Shown one piece after another: positions 23,321 through 34,639 of a stretch of DNA of 64,000 bases. Below the pieces are notes generated by a model. The model was not told where the DNA came from. It searched no databases and saw nothing but the letters and a program-made list of their open reading frames with translations. A program made the translations under genes and the position numbers. The stretch is from Linnemannia hyalina (Eukaryota > Mortierellomycota > Mortierellomycetes > Mortierellales > Mortierellaceae), in the NCBI GenBank assembly GCA_019671135.1, contig JAHRHY010000003.1, positions 2,914,001-2,978,000 of the forward strand, in the 5' to 3' direction. Positions within the stretch are counted from its first letter, which is position 1. The number at the start of each line of letters is the position of its first letter.

Positions 23321-26300
23321 ATGATGATACAGCAACAGCGCCGCCCAACAACATCAACAAGGGCCAGTGAAAAATCGACGTTGAAAAAATCGCTTCTCAC
23401 CTGCTTCATCGTCCTCTCAACCTTGGCCGCAACAGCAACCGCCGAGGTCTCATTCACTTCCCCACCCGCCAACTCGAGCTTCCTCCCGAACGACTCTCTT
23501 GCGCTGACATGGACCCAAAGACTGTCGACGAACGCCTCGGTTCCAACCAACACCGCGCCGTTTGACATTACCCTCCGTGCCTTTACTGGACAGAGATATT
23601 CTATCCAGACCGGTGTTGCCCAGACCTTGTTAACTCTTCAGGTCAAGATCCCTGCTGGTGTCACTGGTGGACTCGTAAGTTTGTCCTTTTTTGTTGTCCT
23701 TTTACTTCATTCTTTGCTTTTGTTACTGTTGGTTGGATGGTCGTGAAAATGTAATTTCGATCGGATTCAGGAACAATTGTCCATCTCAAACCTAACGCCT
23801 TCTCTTTTACTCCTGCTTCACCTTTTTTTTTTTTGTTTAACTTCATCCATTTACGACATCAACAGCACAGCTTCTATGCGGAGTACAACGATGTCGTCGT
23901 CGGCCAAAAGAACACCGATAGCACCCGTCAATTTAACATCCCCCTCCCCATCGTCACCACACCTGCCACAACCCGCCCTACCAACACTCCTACAGAGTCG
24001 AGTGGCGGTCTGTCGGCCGGTATGCTCGGTGGTATTATTGGAGGTGTGATTGCCATCCTGCTGGCGGTTGCGATGTGCTTTGTGTGCCGCCATCGGCGTC
24101 GTGTGGCGGAGGACCGCAAGGATAATACTTCGCGGTCGATGGATGGGAAGGGTGGGCATTCGAAGGAGGGAGGCGGAACACATCAGGATAAAGAGTCCCT
24201 GACAAAGTCTGCGGGTTCTGCAGGCGGGATCCCTGATATGAGGAGTGAAGGTCAAGAGGCTGTGCCTTTGAAGTTGAACCGTCCTATTGATGGTAGCCCT
24301 CGTTCCCAGCATCAGAACCAGAACCAACAGCAGTACCAGAACCAGCATCAGCAGAACCATAACCAGCAGCGTCCTACAAGCCCTACCGCGACTCGTAACC
24401 CATTCGAAGCTCCCGAGATGATGATCCACCCCGATTCTCCCAACGGAGCATCATCCCCTCGCCAACACAACAACCAGAACCATCAATACCAACCTCCTCA
24501 GCTGCCTCCTCCCCAGCAGTCGCCTTTTGGCACCCCTCCTCAGCAGTACAGCGGCATGCCCCCCAATCCCCTGATGGGTGGTCAACAGCCAGGAGGACCA
24601 GGACAACGGAATCAGAGTCCTTACCATCAGAATAACCGCGACTCGTTCGAGTCTGAACTCGAGTCGGCCTATGACCCCCACCCTCGTATGATGAACCCAC
24701 CTGGCAACCGCAACAATGGTCCTTCGCCCATGAACAATGGCGGTGCCTCTCCTCTTGGGTACTCGTCCTCGACGGGTTCTTCGCGCTACCCTCGCGACAT
24801 GCCCGGCAGCCCTCTGAACCAGCAAGCTCAGCAGGACCGCGAGATCTTGGCCGTCGCAGCTGCTGTTGCCGCTGCCGCCTCTCCCGTCCCTGCCCACCGC
24901 CAAGTCCAGAACCAGCAGAACCAGCAGCAGCAAAAGCCGGGCGCTTCGCCGAGAATGAAAGAGATTGAGATGCAGCAGTTTGATGTCCAACAGCACCACC
25001 AGGAGCAGCAACAAAAGATGCTTCAACGCCAGCAGCAGCAGCAGCAGCAACAGAGAAGCGCTCAATCGACACCAACTCCTTTGCCTGCAGCTCAAAAGTC
25101 AATGAACCCTACACAGTTTGATGACAAGACCGAGTTCTCGGAATCGGACTCTGAAGACGATGAGCAGGACCAGAATCCGTTCCAGAAACCCCAGAACCAG
25201 CAGTACCCTCAGCCGGATGTGAAGCCACCACCACCAGCACCGGCACCTGTCGTCGCCGCACCCTTCACTCCCGCCCCCACAGCTGCCGCTCTCGTCCTCC
25301 CCCCCGCACCTCCTCCACCTGCCGCCCCTGTCGTCGAGGACGGCCCCGTGTACAACGGATACCGCGACACCATCTTTGGAGCCTACGCCAACAACCACGA
25401 CGACGACGACGACGAAGACGAGGACAACTTCTTGAACAACCCCGTCCCTGCCCTGCCCCCAGTCTCGGCCGTCATCGCCAGCCCTCCCTTCACTGCAACA
25501 GCCTCGACAACCTACCAGCCCCCACCAGGAGGCGCCGAGATTGTGCGCAAGAAGTCTGTCAAGTTCACGGGAGTCCCCAAGTCTGGACCCATTTTCTTGC
25601 CCAACCATGAGGCTGCTAAGGAGCATCAGCAACAGCGTCAACAGATTAAGCAGCAGCAGAACCAGAACCAGCAGGGTCATTACAACCAGGACGAGGAGGA
25701 TAGCGACGAGTTTTACTCACAGGACGATGATGAGATCCGCGCTAGAATGCTCGAAACTGCCGAGAGTGTTGGTTCCCCATCTACTTCGAGCGCATCCGCG
25801 TCCTTCAGCAGGCCAACTGTCAACACCGCCAACGGCACCACCCCCGCCAACGGTAACGGAAACAACAACGTCCTCTCACCCATCCGCTCACCCGACCAAC
25901 CTCAACAGCACCAGCAGTACTCCAATAACCCCTACCAACTTGGAGAATTCGAGGACAGTACTGACGATGAGGACTACATGGACGACCCCTACGGCGGCTA
26001 CACCGACTCCATGTCACCTCCCCAAGCACCTTACGCCCAGCAGGGTAATTCAGCAGTTGAAGAATCCCCTCGCCTCAACGCCGTCGTCTCCCCAACCAGC
26101 GACGACGACTTTTTCGGAGACGTCCTCGCCGCCGTCCAGAAGACCTCCGTCCCCGCACCTCCCACATCCTCCTCCTCCACCACAACCCCCCAATCCCAGT
26201 TTAACCCCGACTCCTTTGTGAAACCAAAGATGCCCGCCGTGCCTTCTCAGGAACCAGTTGCTCACGTCGCACAATACAGCACCATCCAGCAACAGCACAT

Positions 26301-26514
26301 CCCCGCAGCGCAGCCCCAACATCTTGCCCAAGAAGTCTTTGGCGCCCCCTCTCCCCGTATGAAGCCCGCAGCTTTGCCAACGACCACCCAGCAGTACCAG
26401 CAGCAGCACGGATACCCTGCCCCACCTCCTCCCGCGCCTCCTGCGAGGGCAAAGGGCCATTCTCCTGTGACGCAGAAGGCTGTTAACAACAACGAGGATG
26501 AATCCTACTACTAA
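23321..26514 (+). CDS. Receptor-like single-pass membrane protein with long Gln/Pro-rich cytoplasmic tail
   Basis: Two exons (23321-23674 and 23866-26514) give 1000 residues, joined in phase 0. After a basic start there is a signal peptide (KSLLTCFIVLSTLAATATA). The outer domain of about 130 residues starts EVSFTSPPANSSFLPNDSLA and continues LTWTQRLS; it resembles the Kre9/Knh1-like domain of fungal surface proteins (FTSPxxxxxxxxGxxxxLxW). A Thr/Pro stalk leads to one membrane helix (GMLGGIIGGVIAILLAVAM) followed by a basic stop (CRHRRR). The remaining ~800 residues are Gln, Pro and Asn rich with acidic patches (ESDSEDDEQDQ, DDDDDEDED) and repeated PRMK/SPR motifs. The tail looks disordered and could be a signalling or cytoskeletal scaffold. 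The family assignment of the outer domain is moderate. Confidence 0.75.
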
Positions 26515-26695
26515 AGTTTGGAAAAAAAAACACAAAAAAAAAAAAAAAAAAAAAAAGTACAACAACTCATAGAATGCATAATAAAACCAAAACTCATTGT
26601 ACAACAAACACACACACCCCCTTGAAAAACATCCATTCTAAATATTTCATTTCAAAAATGCGGGGGTCCCAAGAAAAACATATCTCTATTTTTTG

Positions 26696-29530
26696 CTAAA
26701 AGGTACGACACTCTTGAACCTCGACCTCCAGAGGGAAAGCACGACTCTCAGACCCCTTCTGGGCACCAAACGCTCTCAACAGCGACTTTTCATCCAGGCA
26801 CAATCCTTCCTCTTCCTCTTCCTCCAAATTGCTATCGTCTTCGGTTTCCACGTTCCCTTTCCTTCCAGATCCAGAAGCAGCGGCGGCAGCCAGCATATCC
26901 CAGGGCGACATCGCCGTGCCCGAGGAGGAGGAGGAGGAAGAGGACGAGTCTGTCGCGAAAGGAGGATGCGGCTTGCTGGTGACCAAGATCCCGATGTGGA
27001 GATAGTGCAAGTCTGTCATTTGCTCTACTGCATGAACGAGTCCTCTTGCGGAAAGATACCTGGAATTAGGATCAGGAGCTGCAGATGGTGATGGTGATGA
27101 TGAAGATGTTGAGGGTTGCGCCGCCCGTGACGAAGAAGCAGAGGCCGACTGGTGTTGTTGAGTGTGTTGTGGTTGATTTCCAGAAATGTGCGACCGGGTC
27201 CGAGAAGATACAGGTGTCGGAGGACTGGTGATGTCCTGCTGCATTGGCATCGCCGCCAACAGATAATCCGGCAACCTCGAAGCAGTCGACTTCATTACCA
27301 CCTCCCCTTCCTCTTCCTCATCCTCCCCATCCTCACCACCCTCCAAACGCGTCTTACAATGCGAAAGCGTCAACCTCCTCAGTCTCGGTAATACCGCCGC
27401 CATCCTCTCCAAATCCGCATCAGTCACAAACCAAGGCCCTACCAACTCCAACTCACACACCGTTCCACTCACCGAATCCAACATCTCCGGAACCCTCGTC
27501 AAAGCAGGTTCGATATCAGACTTGTAAGTGTCCAGTTTGAGCCGTTGGAGGAAAGGAGCTTGGGCGAGGGATCGCATGTCGAAGGAGACAGATGCGATTT
27601 CCCCCTTGAGGTCTAGATGGACGAGGCGGGTCATCATCGCCGACCAGTAAAGATGAGGTGTTGCTGGGCTTGGTGTCGATCCGTGTCCGTGACTGTGGTG
27701 TTCGTGCTCGTGTCCACCATGCTCGACCAGACCGGATCCTTGTCCTGGAGTGGGACGAGTCTCGGTAGTAGCACAAGGAGGCTGCTTCCAAGAGCTGGCT
27801 GCTAGAACCTCGAGTCGATCACAGAACGCCGTCGTCGCGCCAAGGAGTCCCCACAACACTGCGGGTGTTTCTCCTGCAAGACTCAGCTTTCGCAACCCTC
27901 CTTCGTCCCCGTTGTTGCTCCTGTTGCTCTGATCAACCCAGCTCATTCCTGTCGGGCTCCCGCCTCGTGTCGTCAAATAGGGTTCTTCGTCGTCATCGTC
28001 GTCGTCATCGTCATCGTCATCGTCGTCGTCATCGCCGGTGGAGTCATCAATGCCGTCCTCGCCACTACTAGGACTCCTCCCCTCCTCCCTATCAATCTTG
28101 CACACAAAATCCCTTTGCTGCTGCTCCCTCTCCTCCTCCTCCCCACCAGCGTCACGACTTGCCTGCAAGAGCGCAGCACTCTCCCTCCTTCGCCTCCTCT
28201 CGACAGCCCACCGAAACAGTCCCCCATGCCCAGGCCCAATACAAATCTGCAAATCCCTCAACTTCCTGGCCCTCTTCAACCACCCCTCCACAACCTTGGG
28301 ACCCGTACTTTCAACAACCATCCGATCCAATCTCAAATGTAACAGCTCCACCGCTTCGGTGGGAATCTGGTCCAGATCCATGACGGCCCCACGCCAGTCT
28401 GTCAGGTCAATGATCTTGAGGGTTGAGGAAAGGTGTTGGAGGATGGTGTAGAGGCCTCGTTTGGCGATTTGGCCATAGTCGCTGGGGCCTCCGATCTTGA
28501 TCTCTGTCAGTAGCATCGTTCCTGCTCCTGTGCCTGCTCCTTTCCCTGTTCCAGAGACAGAGGGGGATGACGGGGGTCTGCGCAAGGAATCTAGAAAGGC
28601 GAGCACATCCTCGACCGAGAACTCTTGTCGGATATCATAAAACTCTACCCTCCTCAACCGCCTCAACCCCACCCCACTCCTTCCATTCATTACCAGTACC
28701 CCTGCTCCCGAGGACTCCTTCTCAGCAACCGCAGCAGCAACCGCCTCCTGAACAGCCTTGACTCTCGTAATTGGAACCGCAAGCGACACAATCCCCTCTG
28801 GCCGATGCATCAACAGCGCCCGCTCGACCGTCGCTCGGATTCGGATCATGTCCTTTGAAGACGACCACTGGTCCATATGATAACAGATCAACGACGGGAA
28901 TAGTGTTGGTAAGGCATCCGAGATCGAGGTGTGATTGTGGTGTGTGTAATAGTTCAAATAGTCAACTGTCAGGAACCGCACAGACTCTTGTCCTCTTTCC
29001 TTCTTCTTCTTCCCGTCGTCCTGTCGTCTCGTTCCGTCCGATCCTGTCGAATTCGACTCCTGACTCATGGTACTGCTACTCCTACCATCACGACGACCAA
29101 GCAACGCCAAAACCTGCCCCTCCTCCAATGCAGGGTTCCACAACACAGGAAACTCCTCTGCAAACGGCGGCAACTCCTGCCTAACCCACGGCAAATGATG
29201 TACAGAACTCAGCAGCAACCAAAGCAGCTTCACCTGTCGCTTAAATTTCTCATAGGGCAACCTGTCCCGATCCGAGGCCTTGATGAGCAAGAAGGGGGAT
29301 TGGTAGAGGAGCGGGATGGTGAGGTGGAAGAAGGTCCTGTTGACGAGGAGGAGGGCGTGGAGGAGGGTCAAGTCTGACCGGTGGTAGGCTAAGATGTGTT
29401 CGAGACATTCTGGCGGGAGGGAGGAGAGTGACGCTGTTGGTGGAGTGGTTGCTTGTAGTTGTTGAAGTGATGGCGAGAGTGTTGTTGTGTCTGGGAGTGC
29501 TGGTGGTGGTGGTGGTGTTGAGGGAGTCAT
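26696..29530 (-). CDS. F-box protein with leucine-rich C-terminal region
   Basis: A single exon encodes 944 residues from the Met at 29530; an upstream in-frame Met at 29590 would add a hydrophobic 20-residue leader and is less likely. Residues 36-80 contain the F-box (SLPPECLEHILAYHRSD, then LLLVNRTFFHLTIPLLYQS), which would bind Skp1 in an SCF ubiquitin ligase. The rest has scattered irregular leucine-rich segments (LRRLRRVEFYDI, LKIIDLTDWRG, LVHLDLKGEI, LRRLTLSHC), typical of fungal F-box/LRR-like proteins where this part chooses the target. An Asp/Glu run coded by GAC/GAT repeats lies around 27985-28030. Ser/Gln-rich insertions occur near the C-terminus. The target is unknown. Confidence 0.85.
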   Translation of the reverse strand: MTPSTPPPPPALPDTTTLSPSLQQLQATTPPTASLSSLPPECLEHILAYHRSDLTLLHALLLVNRTFFHLTIPLLYQSPFLLIKASDRDRLPYEKFKRQVKLLWLLLSSVHHLPWVRQELPPFAEEFPVLWNPALEEGQVLALLGRRDGRSSSTMSQESNSTGSDGTRRQDDGKKKKERGQESVRFLTVDYLNYYTHHNHTSISDALPTLFPSLICYHMDQWSSSKDMIRIRATVERALLMHRPEGIVSLAVPITRVKAVQEAVAAAVAEKESSGAGVLVMNGRSGVGLRRLRRVEFYDIRQEFSVEDVLAFLDSLRRPPSSPSVSGTGKGAGTGAGTMLLTEIKIGGPSDYGQIAKRGLYTILQHLSSTLKIIDLTDWRGAVMDLDQIPTEAVELLHLRLDRMVVESTGPKVVEGWLKRARKLRDLQICIGPGHGGLFRWAVERRRRRESAALLQASRDAGGEEEEREQQQRDFVCKIDREEGRSPSSGEDGIDDSTGDDDDDDDDDDDDDDDEEPYLTTRGGSPTGMSWVDQSNRSNNGDEGGLRKLSLAGETPAVLWGLLGATTAFCDRLEVLAASSWKQPPCATTETRPTPGQGSGLVEHGGHEHEHHSHGHGSTPSPATPHLYWSAMMTRLVHLDLKGEIASVSFDMRSLAQAPFLQRLKLDTYKSDIEPALTRVPEMLDSVSGTVCELELVGPWFVTDADLERMAAVLPRLRRLTLSHCKTRLEGGEDGEDEEEEGEVVMKSTASRLPDYLLAAMPMQQDITSPPTPVSSRTRSHISGNQPQHTQQHQSASASSSRAAQPSTSSSSPSPSAAPDPNSRYLSARGLVHAVEQMTDLHYLHIGILVTSKPHPPFATDSSSSSSSSSGTAMSPWDMLAAAAASGSGRKGNVETEDDSNLEEEEEEGLCLDEKSLLRAFGAQKGSESRAFPLEVEVQECRTF

Positions 29531-30086
29531 GGTGGAATGAGTAAAGGAAAAAGTAAAAGAAGAGAGGAGAAGAAGTAGAAGTGGGCGCACCTTTTGTACG
29601 TCTTGTCTTTCTCTGACGCGATGATTCGTCGCACTAAAAAAGGGAGATCCCAGCTAGCCATGTTAAAGTGAAGAAACAGTCCCTAAAGATGGAGGAGCAC
29701 TGTACGACCGTTATGCATCATGAAGCTAGAAAATGGACCAATTGCAGCAGGAGACAATTGAAAGAGGGCGAGACGGAACTACTTTCTCCACTTCTTACTA
29801 CCATGTCAAAAGTACAATACAATGCAAATATCACCGAACGGGGACAAAAAAAACAAAACAAGAGCAAAGTAGACAGTGATCGGTTTGTTGTCGATGCTAT
29901 TATATGGACACAAAAAAAGATGGAGTGCCAGGAGGAAGATGAGCGATGGGACAAGGGGTATCTCGCTATATTATCTTATATATTTTGTTTTTTTCAGTTC
30001 AAGCGTTCTCGCCACTATCCCATCTCTCGCTCCTGCTGGCCTCATTGCGTCAACGTCCATGTATTGTGCTCTGATCCCACAGAGGG
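29531..30086. other. Intergenic region between two minus-strand genes
   Basis: This holds the F-box gene promoter and the 3' flank of the GTPase gene. I see no gene in it. Confidence 0.4.
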
Positions 30087-31782
30087 CTATGGTGACCAGG
30101 CGCCGGCGCTTTTGGATCTAGTGGTGTTAGTCGTAGCTGCTGAGGCCGTCCGTGATGGCGGCGTCGAGGGTGTCGATCCAATCATACCAGCCACGGGCGT
30201 CTTGGAGCTCCTTTTCCGGAAGAATCCAAACATGTTCTCCTTCTTCTTCTTTTGCTCGTTCTCGCGGTACTGTCCCTCAGCCTGCTCCTCGAAAAAAGAC
30301 GGTTCATAGACGGCAAGATAGCCCTTGATTCGCTGCACATATCCATCGACCGCAATTCCGTTCCCGAAACTCTCCAGGAAGGGCTTGTGGCAGTAGGGCT
30401 CCGTGTTGGCGTCGAGGGTCATCAGCGTGTTCCAAAACTCCTGTGCTCCTCCTGAAGGGTAAGGAAATCGGACATAGTCCATTGCAAATACCGTCAGTGG
30501 TGGCTTCTCCAACTTGAACCCCTCCTGGATTTCACGCGCCCACGCCATTAACGACAGTCGAAACTCTGGATTTGCTGGCAGGATCTCTGGGGTGGCGTGT
30601 GTAAAGACGATAATCAACTTTGGCCAGAATGCAGGCGTCAACAATCTTTGGAAAGTCTGCAATGTCGACTCGAACGTGCTGTCATATCTATTTCATTGTT
30701 TCCAAAGTAGATCAATTTCTAGTTTTATGTTAGTGCGAGGCCTGAACATTCGGGAAACAAAATAAGAGACGCCGTTCTTTCTTGCTTGTTGCTTGTTTGC
30801 TCTCAAGTCCAAATAGTTTCTTCTTTTTCTGTGTGCGTGCGCATTATGCTCTCTGCATACCTGTAACGTGTGCACTTGACAACAAAGAGAAAAGCATCAA
30901 CGCCGGCTGCGACCTTGGTCAAGAGCTCTCCGAGCTCCTTGACGCGTGCGGTGTCGTGTAGCTGTCCATTGAACGAGGGTGTATCGATGCAGTGCATCAC
31001 AGGGTTGGTTGGGATGTTGAGAAAGTGGTTTGTCGCCTGGTTGACCTTTGTTGTCACCTCCTAAAAACAAGTTGAAAATGTAAAGCACGACAACACAGGA
31101 AATAACAATTGATGTTGTGGTGGATTAATTGTTCGTTAGCCAAAGATGCACAATGATGGCAGTAAATGAACCATTCCCTTCTCAGCCTTTGCATGTCCTC
31201 GCACACACGGAAGAAAAAGAGTTGATGTCCATCCAGAAATAAAAAGTAAGAAGGCTGTATCCTGAACTGGTCGCTTGACTTGCACTGTCAGGTGTACGTT
31301 TCCTGTTTCCTGTTCTCTGGATAATTCAAACCCGCTCCAGTATTCTTTCCTGTTTCTTCTTTCGTGGCTCTGTCGACTTACGCTCACGGATGCCTTGGTG
31401 AGAAACATTTCCTTGCCAAGGATCGAGTTCAGGAGCGTGCTCTTGCCTATCCAACAAAGTTTACAACGTTAAAAAGGAAAGGAAGGAGAAGCATATTATG
31501 AGTGAGTAACAGAACAAGTGTCCAGTGTTTCCAAGAATACGTCTTTTGTAAGAAGGTGGATGGTGGCATCGCCTCTTTTGTTTTTAATCACTTTCGCCCC
31601 TCCTTGCTGTTTAAAGTACCTTCGCCACTGCGGCCAAGAGCGACGACGGTGAACTCGCGGGAGGAGGGCCTGACCTCGGCCTTTTGTTGCTGCTGCTGGA
31701 GACGCTGTTGTTGGTCCTGTTGCTGTTGCTGTTGCTGCAGTTGCAGCATGTATTGCTGGTACTGGTAGTCCTGCTGGTCCAT
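30087..31782 (-). CDS. AIG1/IMAP-type GTPase
   Basis: Four exons (31782-31620, 31446-31382, 31060-30861, 30687-30087) give 342 residues; every junction agrees in phase. After a Gln-rich N-terminus (residues 8-35, CAG/CAA runs) comes EFTVVALGRSGEGKSTLLNS. Its P-loop GRSGEGKS (residues 50-57) is split by intron 1. A switch-like SVSEVTT follows, then G3 CIDTPSF, DAFLFVVKCTRY, and IIVFTHATP at the G4 position, where AIG1/GIMAP proteins also have an unusual motif (VxFTRxD). The order and spacing fit the AIG1 family of septin-like, membrane-associated GTPases. The G3 has DTPS rather than DTPG, a change at a residue that usually positions water. The C-terminus is basic and Ser/Thr rich. The role in fungi is not established. 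Confidence 0.8.
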
Positions 31783-32002
31783 TGGGGTTGACCTCTGGTT
31801 GTTCTTTTGTTTGAGGATGGAGATGGGGCTGTGTCAGTCTCCGGTCCGTTATATTTTCCTTGGGGAGGAGAGTAGTGAGTGTCCTGATTGTGAATGAGAA
31901 TCGAGCAGACTAGTGGGTGTTGTTGGTGGTGGTGGCAGCGACGAGACAATGACTGGTGAGGGGGTTTGTTGTTGTTTGTTGCAGGTATGAAAGGGGAATA
32001 GG

Positions 32003-32062
<60 letters not shown>

Positions 32063-32360
32063 AAACAGTCGAGGGATAAAAATAAAGAAAAATGAACGGT
32101 GTCTGCTGCCTCCTCAAACTCCAAAAGGGCGCAGGCTGGTCTTGCCTTTCACTGTTTGACCCTTCCTCCCTTCCCTTGACACAGACCGACCAACAGTCAC
32201 GCCGCCAACATGCCTCTCACATCCCAACGCCTCCACTTCGCCCTCTCTCCTTAGTCTCTCTTGCTTTCCCTCCCTTCTCCACCCTCTCACCCCTCTAATC
32301 TCTCATACCCTTTCCTCATTCATTCACTCACACCCTTCCTCATTCCGACATCTAAAACGA
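31783..32360. promoter_or_regulatory. Divergent promoter region with GA microsatellite
   Basis: Between the divergent GTPase and phosphatase genes. A 53-base GA run (32009-32061) sits in the middle. GA/CT tracts near promoters can exclude nucleosomes or bind GAGA-type factors; a role here is inference only. Confidence 0.4.
32009..32061. repeat. (GA)n microsatellite
   Basis: An almost perfect run of GA dinucleotides, seen directly. Confidence 0.95.
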
Positions 32361-33509
32361 ATGTCAAGGTTCAGCATAAGTCCCATAAAGGTCGGGGACC
32401 TCTCATTCCTCATCCTCGACTGTCCTTCCGACAAGTCCCTCCCCGCCTACATCCCCATATTCGAAGAACACAACGTAACCGACCTAGTCCGTATCTGCGA
32501 AGGGTCCCCCTACGATACCCAACCCTTGACCTCCATCGGCATCGTCGTGCATGATGATATGTAATTACCTGTCTCTATTCTCGCGTAGTTGTATCCCAAT
32601 TAAAGAAGGAAGACAAACAGCAATTGACAACTTTCTTTTTATCTCGTTCCAACCATGTAGGAAGTTCGAGGATGGAACGGCGCCGAAAAAAGATATTGTC
32701 GCCCGCTGGCTAGAACTCAATGACGAGGTCTTTTACGAGTCCCCCACGCCCGATCGTTGTATAGCCGTCCATTGCGTCTCTGGAATCGGACGAGCGCCGG
32801 TAATAGTTGCTCATTCCTCCCCTTCTTTTTTTTCAATCCATGCTGTTACCTTTCACTACCAACCTCTTTACTATGTCATTGTCGCCGTCAACGACGATCG
32901 ACATCAAAGAAAACGTTCCAATAGGCATGATTACTAACGACAGCATCTCTTTGTTTTCCTGCTGCCTGCGTCTTTGTCTTCCATGTGGTTTTTTTAGGTC
33001 CTCGTGGCGGTTTCGTTGGTCGAAGCTGGCATGGATCCTTTGGTATGAAGTCATCTTCCCCCACTCGTCTCATTTTATTTTCCTTCTGCAGTGTTTCTCT
33101 CTGACGCAGCCATTCTGTCGACTTCGTCTACGTTCGGACAATTCACCGGGATCATCAGGACTCCCACTCTTTTTTCTCGTACTCCTCGTCGTCATATCAT
33201 CACAAACATGCCACTCATCCGATAATCCCTCATTTCCCTTTTTCCATCGAATGAATGATAGGATGCAATTGCTTATATCCGCAAGGCAAGACGAGGCGCA
33301 TTAAACCGCGTCCAGATCGCCTTCTTGGACAGGTAAACAAACCAACATGCCTTTGTGCTAATGAAACACGCGAATGAAACATCATCCTCACACCTCTTTT
33401 CGTGTTGCTATTCACCTCTTACTTGATGCATAGCTACAAGAAGAGGAAAAAGGGCTTTGGGTCCAGGAAACCAGCAAAGACTCACACCAACGGGAACTTG
33501 AACGCCACC

Positions 33510-33570
<61 letters not shown>

Positions 33571-33749
33571 CATTGAAACAGTTACCCGTATCATCAACTT
33601 CCCTGGCATCCACAGGAAACAGTGGCGGCAGTCCCCCTCCTGCGCCTCACCCTCAACAGTATAGCAATGGTAGTGGCGGTGGCGGGGTGCCAGTTGTAGC
33701 GGAGAAGAAGAAGCATGGGTTCATATCCAAACTTTTTGGAAGAAAGTAG
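32361..33749 (+). CDS. PRL-type (PTP4A-like) protein tyrosine phosphatase with Asn-rich tail
   Basis: Five exons (32361-32560, 32661-32799, 32998-33042, 33262-33332, 33434-33749) give 256 residues, all phases agreeing. The catalytic domain is compact: LSFLILDCPSDKSLPAYIPI, a general-acid loop MKFEDGTAPKK, the P-loop HCVSGIGRAP (Cys105, Arg111), and the helix AIAYIRKARRGALNRVQ typical of PRL phosphatases. These motifs place it with PTP4A rather than with CDC14 or dual-specificity enzymes. Animal PRLs end in a CAAX box for farnesylation. Here the domain is followed by a basic patch (YKKRKKGFGSRK), a run of 20 Asn coded purely by AAC, a Ser/Pro linker, and a basic amphipathic end (KKKHGFISKLFGRK) without any CAAX Cys. 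Membrane binding may rely on the basic end instead; that is inference. Confidence 0.88.
33510..33571 (+). repeat. (AAC)n coding microsatellite
   Basis: Twenty perfect AAC codons inside the phosphatase gene give a poly-Asn run. The lack of AAT codons points to recent slippage growth. Confidence 0.95.
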
Positions 33750-34639
33750 ATCTAGAAAAGTAGAGCACGTTATCATACAACCCATTCCCTAGTTTATATG
33801 TTATTCTAATAGAACCCTTTTTAATATGGCTTTTCCTAGTGTCCACCTGGAGATGGTGCTCTATTAATGTTGGCGTTGTGTGTCCTTCGGTAGATCTATG
33901 AATAAGGAAAGACTCTTCTTCGTTGTATATGTGTGGATCCAATGCAGGTTCTCATATCGCACACCCTTGCTTCTAAAGTCTGGAGACAACCAACAACGCG
34001 CCTGACTCCTTCCAAAACCTTGTTTTTTCCTTTTCCTCGCATTCCAATTGTTTGCTGACATTTGGCCCTTTATCTTTATTTCCCTTTCTCGTTGTTGTAC
34101 GAACAAGATACGTTACGCTAACCTCTTATTGATATTTTTGCCGGGAATCATTATGCCCCCTCCTTCAACTTACCTTTAGACAGCTTGTAGATGAATATGA
34201 AAGAGAAAAAAAGAGTGGTCGGCCTTGCTTGGGCGTCTCCTTCCCCACCTCCTGTGCATATATACAAATCCCTCACTTCCTATCTTTTTTGACGCTCGGC
34301 GCATTTGTTGGTCACAAAAATTAAGTGGGCGCGAGAGGGAGGAGTCAAAGCACTAGCTGGTTAGCAAAGAGGAAGAGGAAGGATAGAAAACAAGCATGCA
34401 AAGCAAAGGTTTGGTGAACATGTGTTCATTTCGTTTTTTCGTACATTACCCCTTTGTCTTCTCCTCTCACGCCCTATTTTTTGTTGGCATACGCAGGGGC
34501 TCGAGTGCATGATTCGCTATAAAAGCGCGCTCGATCATCCCTTTTTACTTGTTTTCTTTCTTCTTTTTTTCTTCAACCTTCGTCCACTCATCCTTGCCAC
34601 ACCTAACACCCTCTTACATACACAAAACGATATCAAGAC
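33750..34639. other. Intergenic region
   Basis: About 890 bases. Apart from the TATA element listed separately and a T/C-rich leader before the dehydrogenase gene, I see nothing in it. Confidence 0.4.
34518..34524 (+). promoter_or_regulatory. TATA box of the short-chain dehydrogenase gene
   Basis: TATAAAA in a GC-flanked setting (CGCTATAAAAGCGCGC), 116 bases before the ATG at 34640. Its clean match and spacing suggest a real core promoter with a leader of roughly 85 bases. Confidence 0.6.

Noticed and set aside
24383..25680. Long minus-strand frames opposite the receptor-like gene (Leu/Val-rich)
   Set aside because: Antisense of Gln/Asn-rich codons yields Leu/Val runs; the + strand has a signal peptide, a helix and clean splicing.
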